Assembly (NCBI GenBank): GCA_020747065.1
Contig: JAGMVK010000008.1
Coordinates: 2,170,001 to 2,234,000 of the forward strand
DNA from: Cadophora sp. MPI-SDFR-AT-0126
Taxonomy: Eukaryota; Ascomycota; Leotiomycetes; Helotiales; Ploettnerulaceae
DNA length: 64,000 bases
Direction of reading: 5' to 3'
This document shows, in pieces, positions 32,024-43,275 of this stretch. How positions within the stretch are numbered: position 1 is the first letter of the stretch; each line of letters opens with the position of its first letter. The translations under genes were made by a program, and so were the position numbers. The notes under the pieces are model-generated. The model had not been told where the DNA came from. It made no database searches and saw nothing but the letters and a program-made list of their open reading frames with translations.

Positions 32024-33874
32024 ATATATTTCCCGGGACCGCTATTCAAGGATCGTTGTTCTTCAAGTCGTTACGAAACGTCAAAATTTGAACAATGGCA
32101 CTATCTGTCCTTGTTGGCAAAGAAAGACTTGTTCAATGAAATGAATCTCGAAACTTACCGAGGCTTCTAACAAACTATATTTTTTAAACAGAGAGACGCA
32201 GTTAAGTAAACAAAGAAAATTGTGACCCTATTGTTTAAGCGAGATTGGTAAGTGGGGAAAAGTATGAAGGCTGCCCACATCTTCCTCAATCCCATGAAAT
32301 CGAAAGGTACTGAGCGGGCATGCTTTTCTACTCAGATATTTGTTCTTTTCAATTTCAGCTCTTGCACAGCGAATTGACTCCGTCGAACATGGTCGCTCTT
32401 TCTTTCGTTGTTGGTAGTACAGGGTCCAGAATCCCCTGAAACCTGGCACTGGAAAGCTTTGGATCCGTATTACAAGTCGATGCCATCCCGGTATATTACT
32501 AAATATGAACAATCTTCCAGTCGTTGAACTAGATATCAGCCGAAGTCAAGTATGGAAATGTGCAACGGCGATCGTTGTCTTACGGAAACATGCTGCCTCC
32601 TAGAAATTTGACACGCAGACCCGAACATGCTACCTGGATATGTATCCTCGTCCTTGAAAGGTCTATGTTGCTTTTTGGGATAGATTACTCTAGTCACTTC
32701 CTCCGCACCCAGCAGGCGAGCCGGTACTCAGACCACTTTATGACATATTTTTATGCTTTCGACCTACCGTCAGTACGCCAGTAGTGAAATAATCCAATAT
32801 CATGAGCAGTTGTTCAACTGTAGACAAGAACAGAAGCTCTATCAGGCAATTCGCGTCGATTATTCTGGGACTAAGAATACGACGGCGAGCGGCGTAGATG
32901 AAGCCGACGGGCCTCCGTGAGCTGACAATGCTTCAATCGCAATTGCAACAACTTATCAGATATACATTGATTCTCTCAGACTTCGAAGTTGCATTTAGCC
33001 CTGAGCCTGGCTATCTGCAGTCACACAATTCTCAACTTTCCTGACTCCATTGTTGAGCTAGTATGTGGTGGAGGCATATAAATCTGGTCGGTGGAGACAT
33101 CTGGAAGCAGGTTTGCGAAAGAATTTGAAAAGTACAATCTAGAAATAGTATTGGATGTAGTGGTACACTTACGAAAATGACATTCACTTCTGGTTGAGCG
33201 ATGCTGAAGACCACGACCGAAAGAGGCACTGGTGAGAGTGTGCGAACATTTTCCCTCTCAGATCAAGCCTCTGCTCCCTAAGTTGGCGATTGTGTCTTAT
33301 TTGTTAAACATAGTCGATCTAGTTGTCGATCCGGGACGTGAAGATGTGATCCTAGCACAGCAGCTCGCATTGTGTAGCACTAATCGAAGTCTTCTTTGCG
33401 AATTGAATTACGATATCAGCTGAAAGTTTCGCCGAAATCAGTCTTTCCAACAAATCAAGATTGACCAGAGTGAATAGAAATTGATGGACGAGAAGACTTC
33501 TCGCAATTTGCGATCACAAGTTTGTTGCCAATGTGGTGGGGTTCTAAGCGAGCTTGTTGACACCCGCGAGTTTACCCCGATATTGCAACGCAGCGATCAG
33601 GCCACAACAAGTACGAGAATCGAAAATTATTATCGAATTCGGCTTTGTAGGCAGTCAAGCTTGAATTAAGTAGCGGCCACAACTTTCGCCTGCCTAATCT
33701 AGCGAATATCACATCAACCGCTCTCGATCTTTTCTCGATCAACTTCATGACAACACATCACCGGACAGCACTCAACCAGGCCACACTAGAGTCGTACCAA
33801 CACAGTAAGTTTCACTTCATTTTCTTATGCTCCTTTTTATGATGCATATGACTGACTTGTGGCCTTAAAAGATC
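32024..33874. other. 1.85-kb spacer, nothing supported
   Basis: Divergent region between the RING gene (-) and the nuclear-type gene (+). Frames at 32228-32512 (-), 32560-32784 (+) and 33481-33669 (+) lack domains. Just before 33875 a GTAAGT donor at 33805 and an AAAAG acceptor at 33871 suggest a 67-bp intron in the 5' leader of the next gene. Confidence 0.5.
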
Positions 33875-34984
33875 ATGAATCTCCGCGAGCTCGAGGACTT
33901 CCTCAAGACGCAGGAGATCGCCTTCACCTCGATCTTAAAGGCAACAAAGAACATCGACCCCGTTGAGTTAAAGCGCTCTCTTACCAGACATCATGCTCAG
34001 ATGATCATGATCGCTGGCGAAAGGTATCCGCTGAAGGGCCTCACCAACCTCTCCTCACCTTCTCCTTCGCCTCTGAAACCACCCTCTGCCAACAAGCGTC
34101 ACTATACCTACGACTCCGACTCTGAAGATCCATACTACGCTCCGTCTAAGCCAAAGGCCCCCACAAACCGCAAGAAAACACCGAACTCGACATCCTCCTC
34201 AGGTATTCGCGCTTTCAGCCTTGGGGGCAGATTGCAACCAGCAGGTGCTAGCAATCTGTTCAAGAACAAACCAAGCTATACAGTTTCTCAAAGTGGCCTC
34301 AAGGATTACAAAGTGATCGATATCTCGTCTGACGAGGGCTCAGATTCCGAGTTTGCCGAAGCACAGGAGAACTCGAACTTCGAGGGAAGTGATAATGAAG
34401 GTAGCGGGAAGAAGAAACCCTCGGTCCGTAAAGGTGTCGCTGTTCGCAAAACTACGCCAGCGACGAAGAATACCACGCCTGCCAAGAATTTTCTCTCCCA
34501 ACACAGCGACGAGAGCGAGGTCGAGACTGGTAGATACAGTAAGAAGAAGGGGGAGAGCAACGGAGAGAATACCAACGAGAGCAGTGGCGTTTCAAAAGAT
34601 GGCAAAGATGGGGCCAAAAATCCTGCAGGTGCTGTTGAGATCGATGAAGCTGTCCTAGGCATCCAGAAAGATATCTCTAATCTCGAAGCATCCCTCACCC
34701 AGAAACAAGCTGAGTTGACTCGAATCACCAACGTACTCGCCAGACAGCCTGTTCTAGCGATTGTTCGAGAACTCAAGCAGTCAATTCAAATGAAGAAGGC
34801 ATTGCTCACTAAGGACGACAAGAGCTTGAAGAGTGGTCTCAATGGTAGATTGGGCAAGTCGACGGAGCCGGAGAAGAAGTCAATGGCTGCTACTGTCGAG
34901 GATGCGTCTGAGAGCGATTCTGATACGCTCTTCAAGGCTCAGACACCCACGAGAGGTTCTGCTTCGAAGCGCAGACGTGTCTAA
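33875..34984 (+). CDS. Unknown nuclear-type protein with SUMO-interaction-like motif
   Basis: A single coding exon of 369 aa. An upstream ATG at 33747 with GTAAGT/AAAAG splice signals would join out of frame, so I place the start at 33875 and read those signals as a leader intron (33805-33871). Residues 1-60 look like a small helical domain (LRELEDFLKTQEIAFTSIL). The middle is Ser/Pro/Lys-rich and disordered. At residues 147-150 VIDI is followed by SSDEGSDSE, the pattern of a SUMO-interaction motif with phosphorylatable acidic flank. Residues about 258-300 form a coiled coil (LEASLTQKQAELTRITNVLA). The C terminus SKRRRV is a basic nuclear signal. No named domain is recognised. A role in a sumoylation-linked nuclear process is inference. 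Confidence 0.72.
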   Translation: MNLRELEDFLKTQEIAFTSILKATKNIDPVELKRSLTRHHAQMIMIAGERYPLKGLTNLSSPSPSPLKPPSANKRHYTYDSDSEDPYYAPSKPKAPTNRKKTPNSTSSSGIRAFSLGGRLQPAGASNLFKNKPSYTVSQSGLKDYKVIDISSDEGSDSEFAEAQENSNFEGSDNEGSGKKKPSVRKGVAVRKTTPATKNTTPAKNFLSQHSDESEVETGRYSKKKGESNGENTNESSGVSKDGKDGAKNPAGAVEIDEAVLGIQKDISNLEASLTQKQAELTRITNVLARQPVLAIVRELKQSIQMKKALLTKDDKSLKSGLNGRLGKSTEPEKKSMAATVEDASESDSDTLFKAQTPTRGSASKRRRV

Positions 34985-35588
34985 GGTGACTGGATATCGC
35001 AAGTGAGTGTGAACAAAAAGCTCCAAGTTGATTCAAAGCAAATCGATGCACTGCACAGACAATGACGCTCCGGCTTTTCGTTTCACTTTTGGCATTCGGA
35101 AGACAGTCACGGAAGTCAGTCAGTAAAGTTCCATGGCAGTCATTTCTTTGCGCTACTTATGGTAGCTTGCTTTGTCCTGCATCCACTGCACTATGCATAT
35201 GGGTACTGCGATCGACTAAGATGAGACTAGGCATTCATGCATAATCCGGAATCCACTTCTTTGCTTAACTGAACATAGTTGTGAGCGCCGAGGCTTGAGA
35301 TCACAAGAGAATATGGAATTATGATGCGCCGACCAGGATCAATATTGCCATTTTAGCAAGGGCTCAAGTCAATGAATTGAGAAGATGGCTTCATTGGAAA
35401 TTCTAATGGAAATGAAATTAATGCGAAGTCGTTACAAGATATCCTTCTTCTTCGCTGCTTTGATGTTTGCCCTTACCAACTTGGATTCGTTCTCAACAAC
35501 CAATGCTTTGAAAAGGGAATCTTCGTCGGACAATTTGTCCTTATTCAAATCTTGTAAGAACATGTCAGTCTTTGATGAAATGGTGAGT
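34985..35588. other. Convergent spacer, nothing supported
   Basis: 600 bp between the stops of the nuclear-type gene and the Zn2Cys6 gene. No repeat or gene seen. Confidence 0.5.
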
Positions 35589-37454
35589 TTAAATTAGTGA
35601 AAACCCACGGAACCAATTCATCTCTGTTTTAATGTCGCAGAATAGCTGAATGAGCTGCGGGTCACTGCCAAGCATGCCAGAAATCTCGTCCGTCTGCCAG
35701 TCGAACGTCAGTGGAGAAGTTGTTCTGTAAAGCGCGGCGTAGATTGAAGTAAGGGTGTTGTAAAGATGTCTCGCAAGACCAAAAAGCGGATTCAAGGCTA
35801 CGGAGTGTCAGAGTAAACCAGTATTTTCCTAGCGGGAGTGGGCTGTACTCAAAGGCTGGTTCATATAGTGGAAGGCGAGAAATGCCATCTGCTCCTTGTA
35901 GACTAACACCAAAACCCACAAACATATCCATGTTGCAAGAGGGTTCTGTCTACCGGGTCCTTCGCTGTGTAGGAGCCGGTCAAGATCATCGAGAATCTCA
36001 GCTTCGAGCTCCATGATCCCCTTACCGACCAGGTGTCTTATTTGAAAGTTCATCCAGGATGAAATATAAGTTGACTCCGAATCGTCCGCCGCAAACTTCA
36101 TGTTGCAGCCACGACGATAGATTCGAAAAAGACTCGCGAGCCGAACAGTCTTTCTCATCATCTGTTGCTGTTGGGAGTCTCAGCGTGCATAATTCATTGC
36201 TCGGAGACGATCAGCTCACCAAAGGGAGCGTGCCCTGAAAGTCACAATACGCAGCCGCAAAGGCAGTACAGGCTCGATGCACACCATGAAATGGCCCGGA
36301 AACGCTCGCAATCTTTGGGAACATTCCAACGAGGTCATCCAATGTAGGTAGGGAGTCTTCAGCAATAGCGTAGAAATAATTAGGGACCAAAATCTGGCCG
36401 CAGGTCTCATGATCTCGGAGGAGAATCGTTTGTGAATAAGCATCGACTTCTTCTTCTCCGAACCAAGACTTGAAAGAGCAAATCTTTACGCTGACGAGCT
36501 TATTGATCTCGGCCTCCCCAAGACAAGGTCGGTAAACGAGGTATATGTCTTTTTCGGATCCGTGGATCAAGGGTTGTCGATGAGTTTCAAGATTAAGCCC
36601 GATATCAGTAATGCGTAGGAAATCTACTGCTTCATGAGAACCACAAATTGTCACCAGTTGAACGGCTCGTATGACATACCGACATCATTGAAGCGGGTTG
36701 TTACTAAGCTTTGTCTTCCACAAAGCCTCTGGCCAAGGGCAACACTGCCAGCTCGCTTAATGCAAGCATCACATGGCATGCCAAAATTGCACTACCAAAA
36801 TTCAGCATTTCAAGTTGCAAACGAATGAAATGATATCAAGCCACGTACCGAATTCTTGCGAAGCTTACATTGGATACAAGCTCCGATGCGCCGGTTCAAA
36901 GCCACTTGTCTGCGACGACCTTGATCGAATCGGGTTCTCTGCCGTGCTTTGATTTCCTGACCTCCCTTTGCCGAGAAGACGATGAAAGAGGCATCGACTT
37001 TTCTCCTCTTCATTTTACCTTCTGACGATGTTTCCGAATTGAAGTCCGGGAATGTCGACTGGCTTTGTGTTGATGCTGGCTTTAGGCTTGCTGCCCTGGT
37101 GAGATTGGTCCCGGAATTACAAGCCGTGGCTTGTGACGCCGAATTTGAAGGATCCGACCACGCAGCTGGGTTATTAGAATATGCATCGTTGAAACAAACA
37201 GCCTGGATACTTGGTAGCGTGGTATATTCAAGTTCATCGGGTGAGTCCTTTGAAGCGGTCACCGTTGACGGGTTGTACGAAGGAGGCGAGTTTTGGAGGT
37301 TGGTGTGCGAAAAGTCACACCATGAAAAGTCAAATCCGAAGTCAAAGTCAACATCAGCAACCGAGAAATCGAAAGTATTTTCGATGGGGAGGGAGTCCAT
37401 AGATGATAGGTCGGGATAGCTATCGAAGCAGTCCAGGTCTGAATTAGCCGCCAT
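35589..37454 (-). CDS. Zn2Cys6 transcription factor
   Basis: Five exons (37454-36849, 36791-36680, 36626-36220, 36167-35849, 35797-35589) with introns of 51-57 bp give 550 aa. The N-terminal 170 residues are acidic, Ser/Asp/Phe-rich (VDFDFGFDFSW), like an activation domain. Basic KRRK and RRRQVALNRR flank the zinc cluster GACIQCKLRKNSCNFGMPC plus DAC, completed by a Cys 13 residues later. The cluster is split by intron 1 between the second and third Cys. The last loop (13 residues) is longer than the usual 6-9, a variant I recall from Leotiomycete regulators. The C-terminal 350 residues are helical. Intron 3 offers two AG acceptors 6 nt apart. It is a DNA-binding regulator by family, with unknown target genes. 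Confidence 0.88.
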
Positions 37455-37964
37455 AGTGTCAGGGTAGTCGAGGCTGCGAAGTGAGCAAGGATGATCTTCT
37501 GTGGAGGATACAAGATACACACGCAGAGAGAAGATACATTCTGGTACACTGCTTTCTGGGAAAAAAGCTGCTTTATGATGTCTTCTGAAGTCCTTCCTGT
37601 AAGCGAAGGCTCAAAGTCCGGTGACTTCTTTGGGACGGTGTGGCGCTGAGTGCTGCAAGGCTGGATGCTGCTCGCCAATGATTTTAGGCAGCTCATGATC
37701 CGGTCTGAAAATTGCCGATTTCAGTCTCCGCATATACTTCAGGATACACAGAGCAGAGACCGATGAGAAAATTAGCTCCACAAAAGTAGCAGCAATGTGA
37801 TCGGGCGTGGGGTCTAGTGGACAAGAAGTAAACAAAGTGAACCACGTGACGAAACAGTCATTATGCTATTGCTGTTCGGGGGCGCTTTCGATGATAGTTG
37901 GCAAGAGTATAGAGTCGATGAGCCCATTATGTTCCCATCGAATCCTCTCGATGACTCTTATACG
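37455..37964. other. Spacer upstream of the Zn2Cys6 gene
   Basis: 510 bp containing the promoter of the regulator and the 3' flank of the DUF1749 gene. No gene supported. Confidence 0.5.
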
Positions 37965-38873
37965 TCACAGATTCGCCTGCTTTCCATCAAGGGTCTCCAA
38001 GAAACCCAACACCCTTGTCACCAACCCACCCATGACCTCTTCGGAAGCCCCCTTCAAATTATGCGTCGCACCATCCAAAACACCCGAATACACCTCATCT
38101 ATCTTCCCCTCGCCTCTCTTAGCAACCTCAATCCACCTCCGAATCAAACCTTCCTTGTCTATCTTCGAATCCACATACTCATCACTCCCACTATGCAGGA
38201 CACACAATGGCGTCTCCTTCGGCAACGCACCAAAGGTCTTCATCAATCTTTCAGCACTCAAATCCGAGCTGAAGAAGTCATCATCGCCATCATGATCTGG
38301 ACTAGCCAGTGACAGCCACCTCTTCGCAGACACAGGTGCAGGCCCGAAGAAACTCTTCATCGTCTTAGAAGGCAGGATCTCATCCCCATCACCGGCTTCG
38401 ACCATGGCTTTGGCTGTTGCGCAACTCCCTGCGTACAAAGCGGGATCGAGGCCGCCTTCGATGGCTTGACGATCACTTACTGGACCTTGCAGGATCCCGC
38501 CGTCGATCTTGGCGCGAGAGGCGTGTCCAGAGCCAGTCAGGTATTCGATGATATCTTGACAACCGGTTGAGTGACCCATAAGGACTATCTTGCCGGATTT
38601 GATGCCTCGGAAGTAGGCGACGCATTTGGAGAGTTCGGCGGCGTCTTTTTGTAAATTGGATGTTCCCCAGCCGGTGTACGATGAAGAGAGGTGGACTTGA
38701 GCTAGAGTCCAGGTTGGCGGGAGAGAGGCTGAGAGAGGCGTTGTGTAGGGGACTGTGAGGAGGCCATCGAAGAGACCTCCGATGAAGAGGAGTATGTTCT
38801 GAGGCGATAAGGAGGGTGTGGTGGGAGTGTGCTCGAAAGCTGTGAGGCGGGATGTCTGGTTCTGGTCAATCAT
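37965..38873 (-). CDS. DUF1749 alpha/beta hydrolase (SidJ-like)
   Basis: A single exon of 302 aa from ATG 38873. The fold is alpha/beta hydrolase: an early strand with NILLFIGGLFDGLLTVPY, the nucleophile elbow GHSTGCQD with Ser at residue 102, an Asp in HSGSDEYVD and a late His in GATHNLKG that complete a likely Ser-Asp-His triad. This arrangement and length match the fungal DUF1749 family, which includes Aspergillus SidJ, an esterase that opens fusarinine-type siderophores inside the cell to release iron. Whether this copy is SidJ itself is not certain, as no other siderophore gene is in the window. No signal peptide is present, consistent with a cytosolic enzyme. Confidence 0.87.
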   Translation of the reverse strand: MIDQNQTSRLTAFEHTPTTPSLSPQNILLFIGGLFDGLLTVPYTTPLSASLPPTWTLAQVHLSSSYTGWGTSNLQKDAAELSKCVAYFRGIKSGKIVLMGHSTGCQDIIEYLTGSGHASRAKIDGGILQGPVSDRQAIEGGLDPALYAGSCATAKAMVEAGDGDEILPSKTMKSFFGPAPVSAKRWLSLASPDHDGDDDFFSSDLSAERLMKTFGALPKETPLCVLHSGSDEYVDSKIDKEGLIRRWIEVAKRGEGKIDEVYSGVLDGATHNLKGASEEVMGGLVTRVLGFLETLDGKQANL

Positions 38874-39509
38874 CAAACATGAAGTAAGTTGAGACAGGAA
38901 GCAACGATTGAAATGAAATGCAAGAGACGCCGGGAACTACTCTCAATTCAGGGTAGAGAGGTGGGCAAATGAGAAGCATGTGAGCCGAACATAACAATTT
39001 ATGATACGGAAGTTGGACGGGTATGACTGACATATTGGTGAACGAGACCTTGTCTTGGAGCAGACATATTGAACAAAACTTCGATTCTTGGAAACGGAAA
39101 ATACAGATGAGTTCCAATTGAGGACTTCGGATTTTAAAAAGAACTGGGAGAGAACTGGAAACGATATCTAGTTGACCAAAGGTAAACAATTCTCGATCCC
39201 TCGAGACCGAACAGGCATGTATCTCGTACACACGTAAGATTGCACCTGGCCCACTTGTATGTATAAGACCAAGTTAGGATCCGACTTACTTGAGTGAGCT
39301 CAGCGTCAGCGAGGATCTAGAGAAGTGGGATATGAGATCCGATTGATCAACCCAGACCAGTGTCGATGTATCAATACACGTGACATCGAATCAACTTCGT
39401 GGAAATTTGCCAACCAGCCAGAGCTCTTCAAGCTCCTCGTCCTTCCAGGCCATTGAACAACCAACCTACCTCACAACCCCCAGAAACAACTCCTACCCAC
39501 ACACTCACA
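38874..39509. promoter_or_regulatory. Divergent promoter region of DUF1749 gene and mL40
   Basis: 636 bp between two divergent starts. The minus-strand frame 38866-39231 is not supported as a gene. No specific element could be named with confidence. Confidence 0.4.
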
Positions 39510-40223
39510 ATGTCCTCCACCCTCTTCCACCCCCAACCAACCCTCCTCTCCGCCCTCCGCTCTCTCACCATATCCTCCATCAAACCTTCCCTGACAACAG
39601 CACCACCACAATGCCTCCGTGCATTCTCCACCACCCCTTCATTACACGCTCGCAAAGAAGACAAGAAGAACAAGACCGACCCACGCATAACACTGATACG
39701 ATACCACATGCAGCATCCAGAGACGCCGCGGCCGCTGAAATTGAGTCGTATGCGGGCGCTGAGGCATTGGACGATTCATCGTGCGTGGATGATTATGAGG
39801 AGGAATAAGAGGGAGAGGGAGGAGAGGGAGTTGATGAGGTGAGTTCTGGGGATTTTCTTATATTCATATCCATTTCTACTGTGGGAATCTGCTTGGGGAA
39901 AGAAGGCAAAGGGAAGAACCAACACCACTCTTTTCCACACATCACATCTTCTACCTACCCCCCAACAATCCCACAAACCTTACATGCCAATGCCAATGCC
40001 AATACCAGAACTAACGCCCTACAGGATGTATCAATCCATGCACTCCGCCTGCGAAGAACTGCGCACCATGGACCCGCCTGGAGCCAAGGACGCAGGAAGG
40101 CTATACCGGATCGCGATGGAGAAGAAGGGGATTTTTGGGAAGGGCGGCGTGCCGATTGAGTATGCGAGGTTTCAGACCGATACGCCGGGCAAGGAGGCGT
40201 GGAATCATGGGTGGACGAGGTAG
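39510..40223 (+). CDS. MRPL28: Mitochondrial large-subunit ribosomal protein mL40 (MRPL28)
   Basis: Exon 1 is 39510-39838, the intron 39839-40024 (186 bp) and exon 2 40025-40223, giving 175 aa. The first 45 residues are Ser/Thr/Leu-rich with several Arg and no acids (SIKPSLTTAPPQCLRAFSTT), a mitochondrial import signal. The mature part carries the conserved DPRITLIRYHMQHPETPRPL and SRMRALRHWTIHRAW segments. After the splice come AGRLYRIAMEKKGIFG, VPIEYARFQTDTP and the C-terminal WNHGW. It belongs to the mitoribosome large subunit and supports translation of mitochondrially encoded proteins. The intron contains several ATGCCA units just before its acceptor. Confidence 0.92.
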
Positions 40224-41098
40224 AGAGGGGGAGGTTCAGAGGGGTTTTAGAACTGGAGAGAGGGCGAGGGCTGAGGAAAGTGTAGGATGAGAAAGTTGGA
40301 GTGGGAGTAGTGAGCAGGGGGACGGAGAACGAGAAAGCCATTGGAACGGGAAGTGATGGGGACTGTAGGAATAAGCTTGACCAGAGATGGAAGAGTGGAA
40401 TCTGGTGAAGAGAGAGGCATAAACTGTGTACCACCAGCTTTGGATAGAGCGGAGATGAGAAAAACCAGGCTGCATGTTCATCATGTTTGCTTGCTGTATG
40501 TATTATGTACAAAGGCCATTTAGACCAACGAACCAACGAACCAACCAGTCAGTCAACCAGAGCAAGTCAACCCAGCGCTATTCGTCGCAAGCAATGCCGC
40601 AAAGTTTCGCAAAGTTCTACGCATTCCATTCCATACCAGACTCCCCATCTGACTCCGAGCGTGGTGAATCCAGGAGTAGCGCGGAAAGTCAAGTAACCAG
40701 GCCGAAAAGGAGTGAAAAGACCAAAGTCATGATCAGTCATTAAGTTGTCTATCTGGCATATGTGCAGGAATCCATCCATAAACACAGCAATTTGAAGGGC
40801 TCCATTCGCTCTCTATCTTAATTCGATTCCGGAAAACTTTTGGTGTGCAGTGTAGCAGCCAGCAAATCAGGCTGCAGAAGAAGCCTCCCGAGGTAATCGA
40901 AGTTGTGCACATAAACAGTCAGTCATTTGTGGTGAGTTGGTTGGATGAAGACATCCTGGAGAGCAAACCACCCGTATTTTGAAGAAAAGTCGGATTATGT
41001 TCGTCCATTAGAAAATTGTATGTCGAAGTGTGGTTGGCCGCTCCTGTGGTATTGTTCATCTGGTCCGAGGTATCTCATCCACGGTTTTAAGACTCCAA
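40224..41098. other. Convergent spacer, nothing supported
   Basis: Between the stops of mL40 and rho2. It contains an ACCAACGA-type short repeat around 40530-40560. The overlapping minus frame 39955-40536 is an antisense shadow of mL40. Confidence 0.5.
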
Positions 41099-42088
41099 TC
41101 ATAGAATGACACAGCATCCACCTCCCTCGCCCTTCTCGAACGTAAGGAGAGCTGCTCTGGTAGCAGCCTCGAATACATCATCTACTCCCTCTCCAGTCAA
41201 CGAGGAACATTCCAGGTATTTACGGGCTCCGATATCGTGCGCGATTTCTGTGGCGTCTCGGGTTGTAACGAAGTGTTGCGATCTTTTCCGCATCTCTTCA
41301 ATGGCGACCGGGTCTTCTCTCAGATCCTTCTTCAGACCAACTAATATGATTGGAACGCCGGGGCATCGTTCGTTGGCTTCCTCAACCCACTGCGATGGCA
41401 TTAGCATAGCTATCGGTGAAATCGACTACCAAATCCTACCTTATGCTTGACGTTGTCTAGAGAGTCGGGTGTGTCGATCGAGAACCCAATCAAGATAACA
41501 TGGGCTTTTGAGTATGCCAGAGGTCGTAACCTTTCGTAATCTTCTTGTCCCGCCGTATCCCACAAGGCCAATTGTACACTCTTTCCATCTACCCTGCAAT
41601 CTGTCACATAATTTTCGAACACCGTTGGAACCTAAACACAATTAGCATATATAGGAATGGTCTCGAGTAGAACCCGGCTTACATAGTGCTACAAGCAAAA
41701 GTTAGCAAATACGTCGTGCATGGTAGCATGTAACTTACTGTTGGGAAATAGCCCAGAGTGAATACGCTGAGGAGCGAGGTCTTTCCACAAGCACCGTCAC
41801 CAATGATGACGAGTTTCCTATTGGTTCATATGTCAGTAGAGCTCCAGGAATGCAATTAGTATCTCTCTTGCAGTTGCCAACATCGAGGAATGTCTCAATG
41901 CCTGCATGAAACCAAAGAGGCCCCTCAATTGCCTTTCATCTGCCTCATCCCTGACGGGGAGGGCAATCTCATGGAATTGAGAGGTATCATCCAGAAAATA
42001 TATCCGCAGGACTCCTTCCCAAGCAATTCCCCCTTGCAAAATGTTTGTCCACGTACCTCCGCATAACATTTGACGGTTGTTGAGCCAT
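41099..42088 (-). CDS. rho2: Rho-type GTPase Rho2
   Basis: Five exons (42088-42057, 41817-41739, 41688-41683, 41631-41440, 41389-41099) give 199 aa. The third exon is only 6 nt and encodes His-Tyr inside [16 protein letters not shown], the effector-loop region. It is flanked by TTGTAG and GTAAGC and is needed for the conserved sequence. Motifs: P-loop GDGACGKT (17-24), switch II DTAGQED, GLKKD base-binding segment, [10 protein letters not shown], and the CAAX box CVIL preceded by a Cys (two lipidation sites possible). The sequence fits fungal Rho2 rather than Rho1. Rho2 acts at the plasma membrane upstream of protein kinase C and cell-wall alpha-glucan synthesis. It is divergent from nst1. 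Confidence 0.93.
41683..41688 (-). other. 6-nt microexon of rho2 (His-Tyr)
   Basis: On the minus strand this is TTGTAG, then CACTAT, then GTAAGC, between introns of 50 and 51 bp. Skipping it would keep the frame and delete two residues next to the switch I effector loop. Confidence 0.85.
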
Positions 42089-43275
42089 GCCGGCGGTGTT
42101 GTCTTGTGATTCGTTTCGGAAAAGAAGAGGTGTTGGGGAACGGAGAATTCGAGGAACCTGTACCAGCGAAGGCAAGGAGAAGTGTCAAGGGGCTCAATTC
42201 CTCTTCTGCGCGAGTTGGGCGGTTATCCACCAGGCAAGGACGGTGGTCGATACGAGCCTGGGAAGTTTGTAGGCAAACCTAGTCGGATAAGCTGATAGGA
42301 GGAGGAAATGGTCCGCCAGACGGGATGAATGAATAGGCGGGATGGTGCTATTGTGCTTCACTGTCGAATATCGATGCGGGAAGGGTTCAGAAGTATATCC
42401 CCTTTTGCGATGCAGGACAGGGCGAGTATTTATTTATTCTTGAAGAAGTGCTGCGCTGCCGCTGCTTAACTTGGAAACCCACTGGGCTGAGCCTGGTGGC
42501 CGTGCACTGAAGCTCCTACTTGTGGTTAGAGGGATGTGACGATGGCTGCGCTGGGCTCGTGATGCGGAGGTGAGATGATGCGGGCGGGAAGAAGATGTGA
42601 GGTGCTGCAGAAGATGAAGAGTGAAGAAGAATGAGAGTGAGAGTGAGGGAAAGAAAGTGAGGCTATCCATAAAGTCAAAGTATAGGAAGACCAAGAAAAG
42701 GCTGGTGCGTCACGGTCAGTCAGAATGAATAATCACCGACCTATGTTAGTCGACTTGCCTACACCTGCACTTGCACTTTCCGTGAATCGTCGGGATTTCA
42801 CTCAATCAGTTGGATGAATGCCAAGGAATTCATCGGGCCAGGGATGTGATGCCTCGTGCCTGACCTGACATGATACTACAACCTGAGGCAGACATTCATA
42901 TTGACGAACAAGCAACTTCATCTGAGAGCTGCGATCCAGATACACTCACATTCACGCCCTGGCTTCGACGTCGCCGTTCGACTTCACGAATACCTTTCAC
43001 TTCCACGAACAAAATACCCACGACACCCAAGATCGGCGGGCTCTCGAAGTGTCCTCAACTCAAACAAACTCCCCCGATACCGCGCCGGAAGAACAAACAG
43101 CTTGGTGGGGCAATACCTGAAATCCCTAGTACAACCTTCTTGTGAGTCCTAGGGATCCTTCTGAACCTCTGGCCTGGTTCAGTGTGAAGGGAAGTATTAT
43201 TACAGGGTCTAATGTGTGTGTTGGGAACAGGTGCCGTTCTTTCATGACCCCAAATCGACCTTGCCTCTGATCGGA
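42089..43275. promoter_or_regulatory. Divergent promoter and leader region of rho2 and nst1
   Basis: About 1.2 kb between the two starts. An open frame with ATG at 42870 (stop at about 43145) would be an upstream ORF in an nst1 leader. A GTGAGT donor at 43142 and a TTATTACAG acceptor ending at 43205 suggest a 64-bp leader intron. The frame after splicing meets a TAA at 43210, so it does not extend the nst1 protein. Confidence 0.45.

Noticed and set aside
39955..40536. 193-codon minus-strand frame
   Set aside because: Antisense to mL40 and its 3' flank, low-complexity Ser/Pro/Leu composition.
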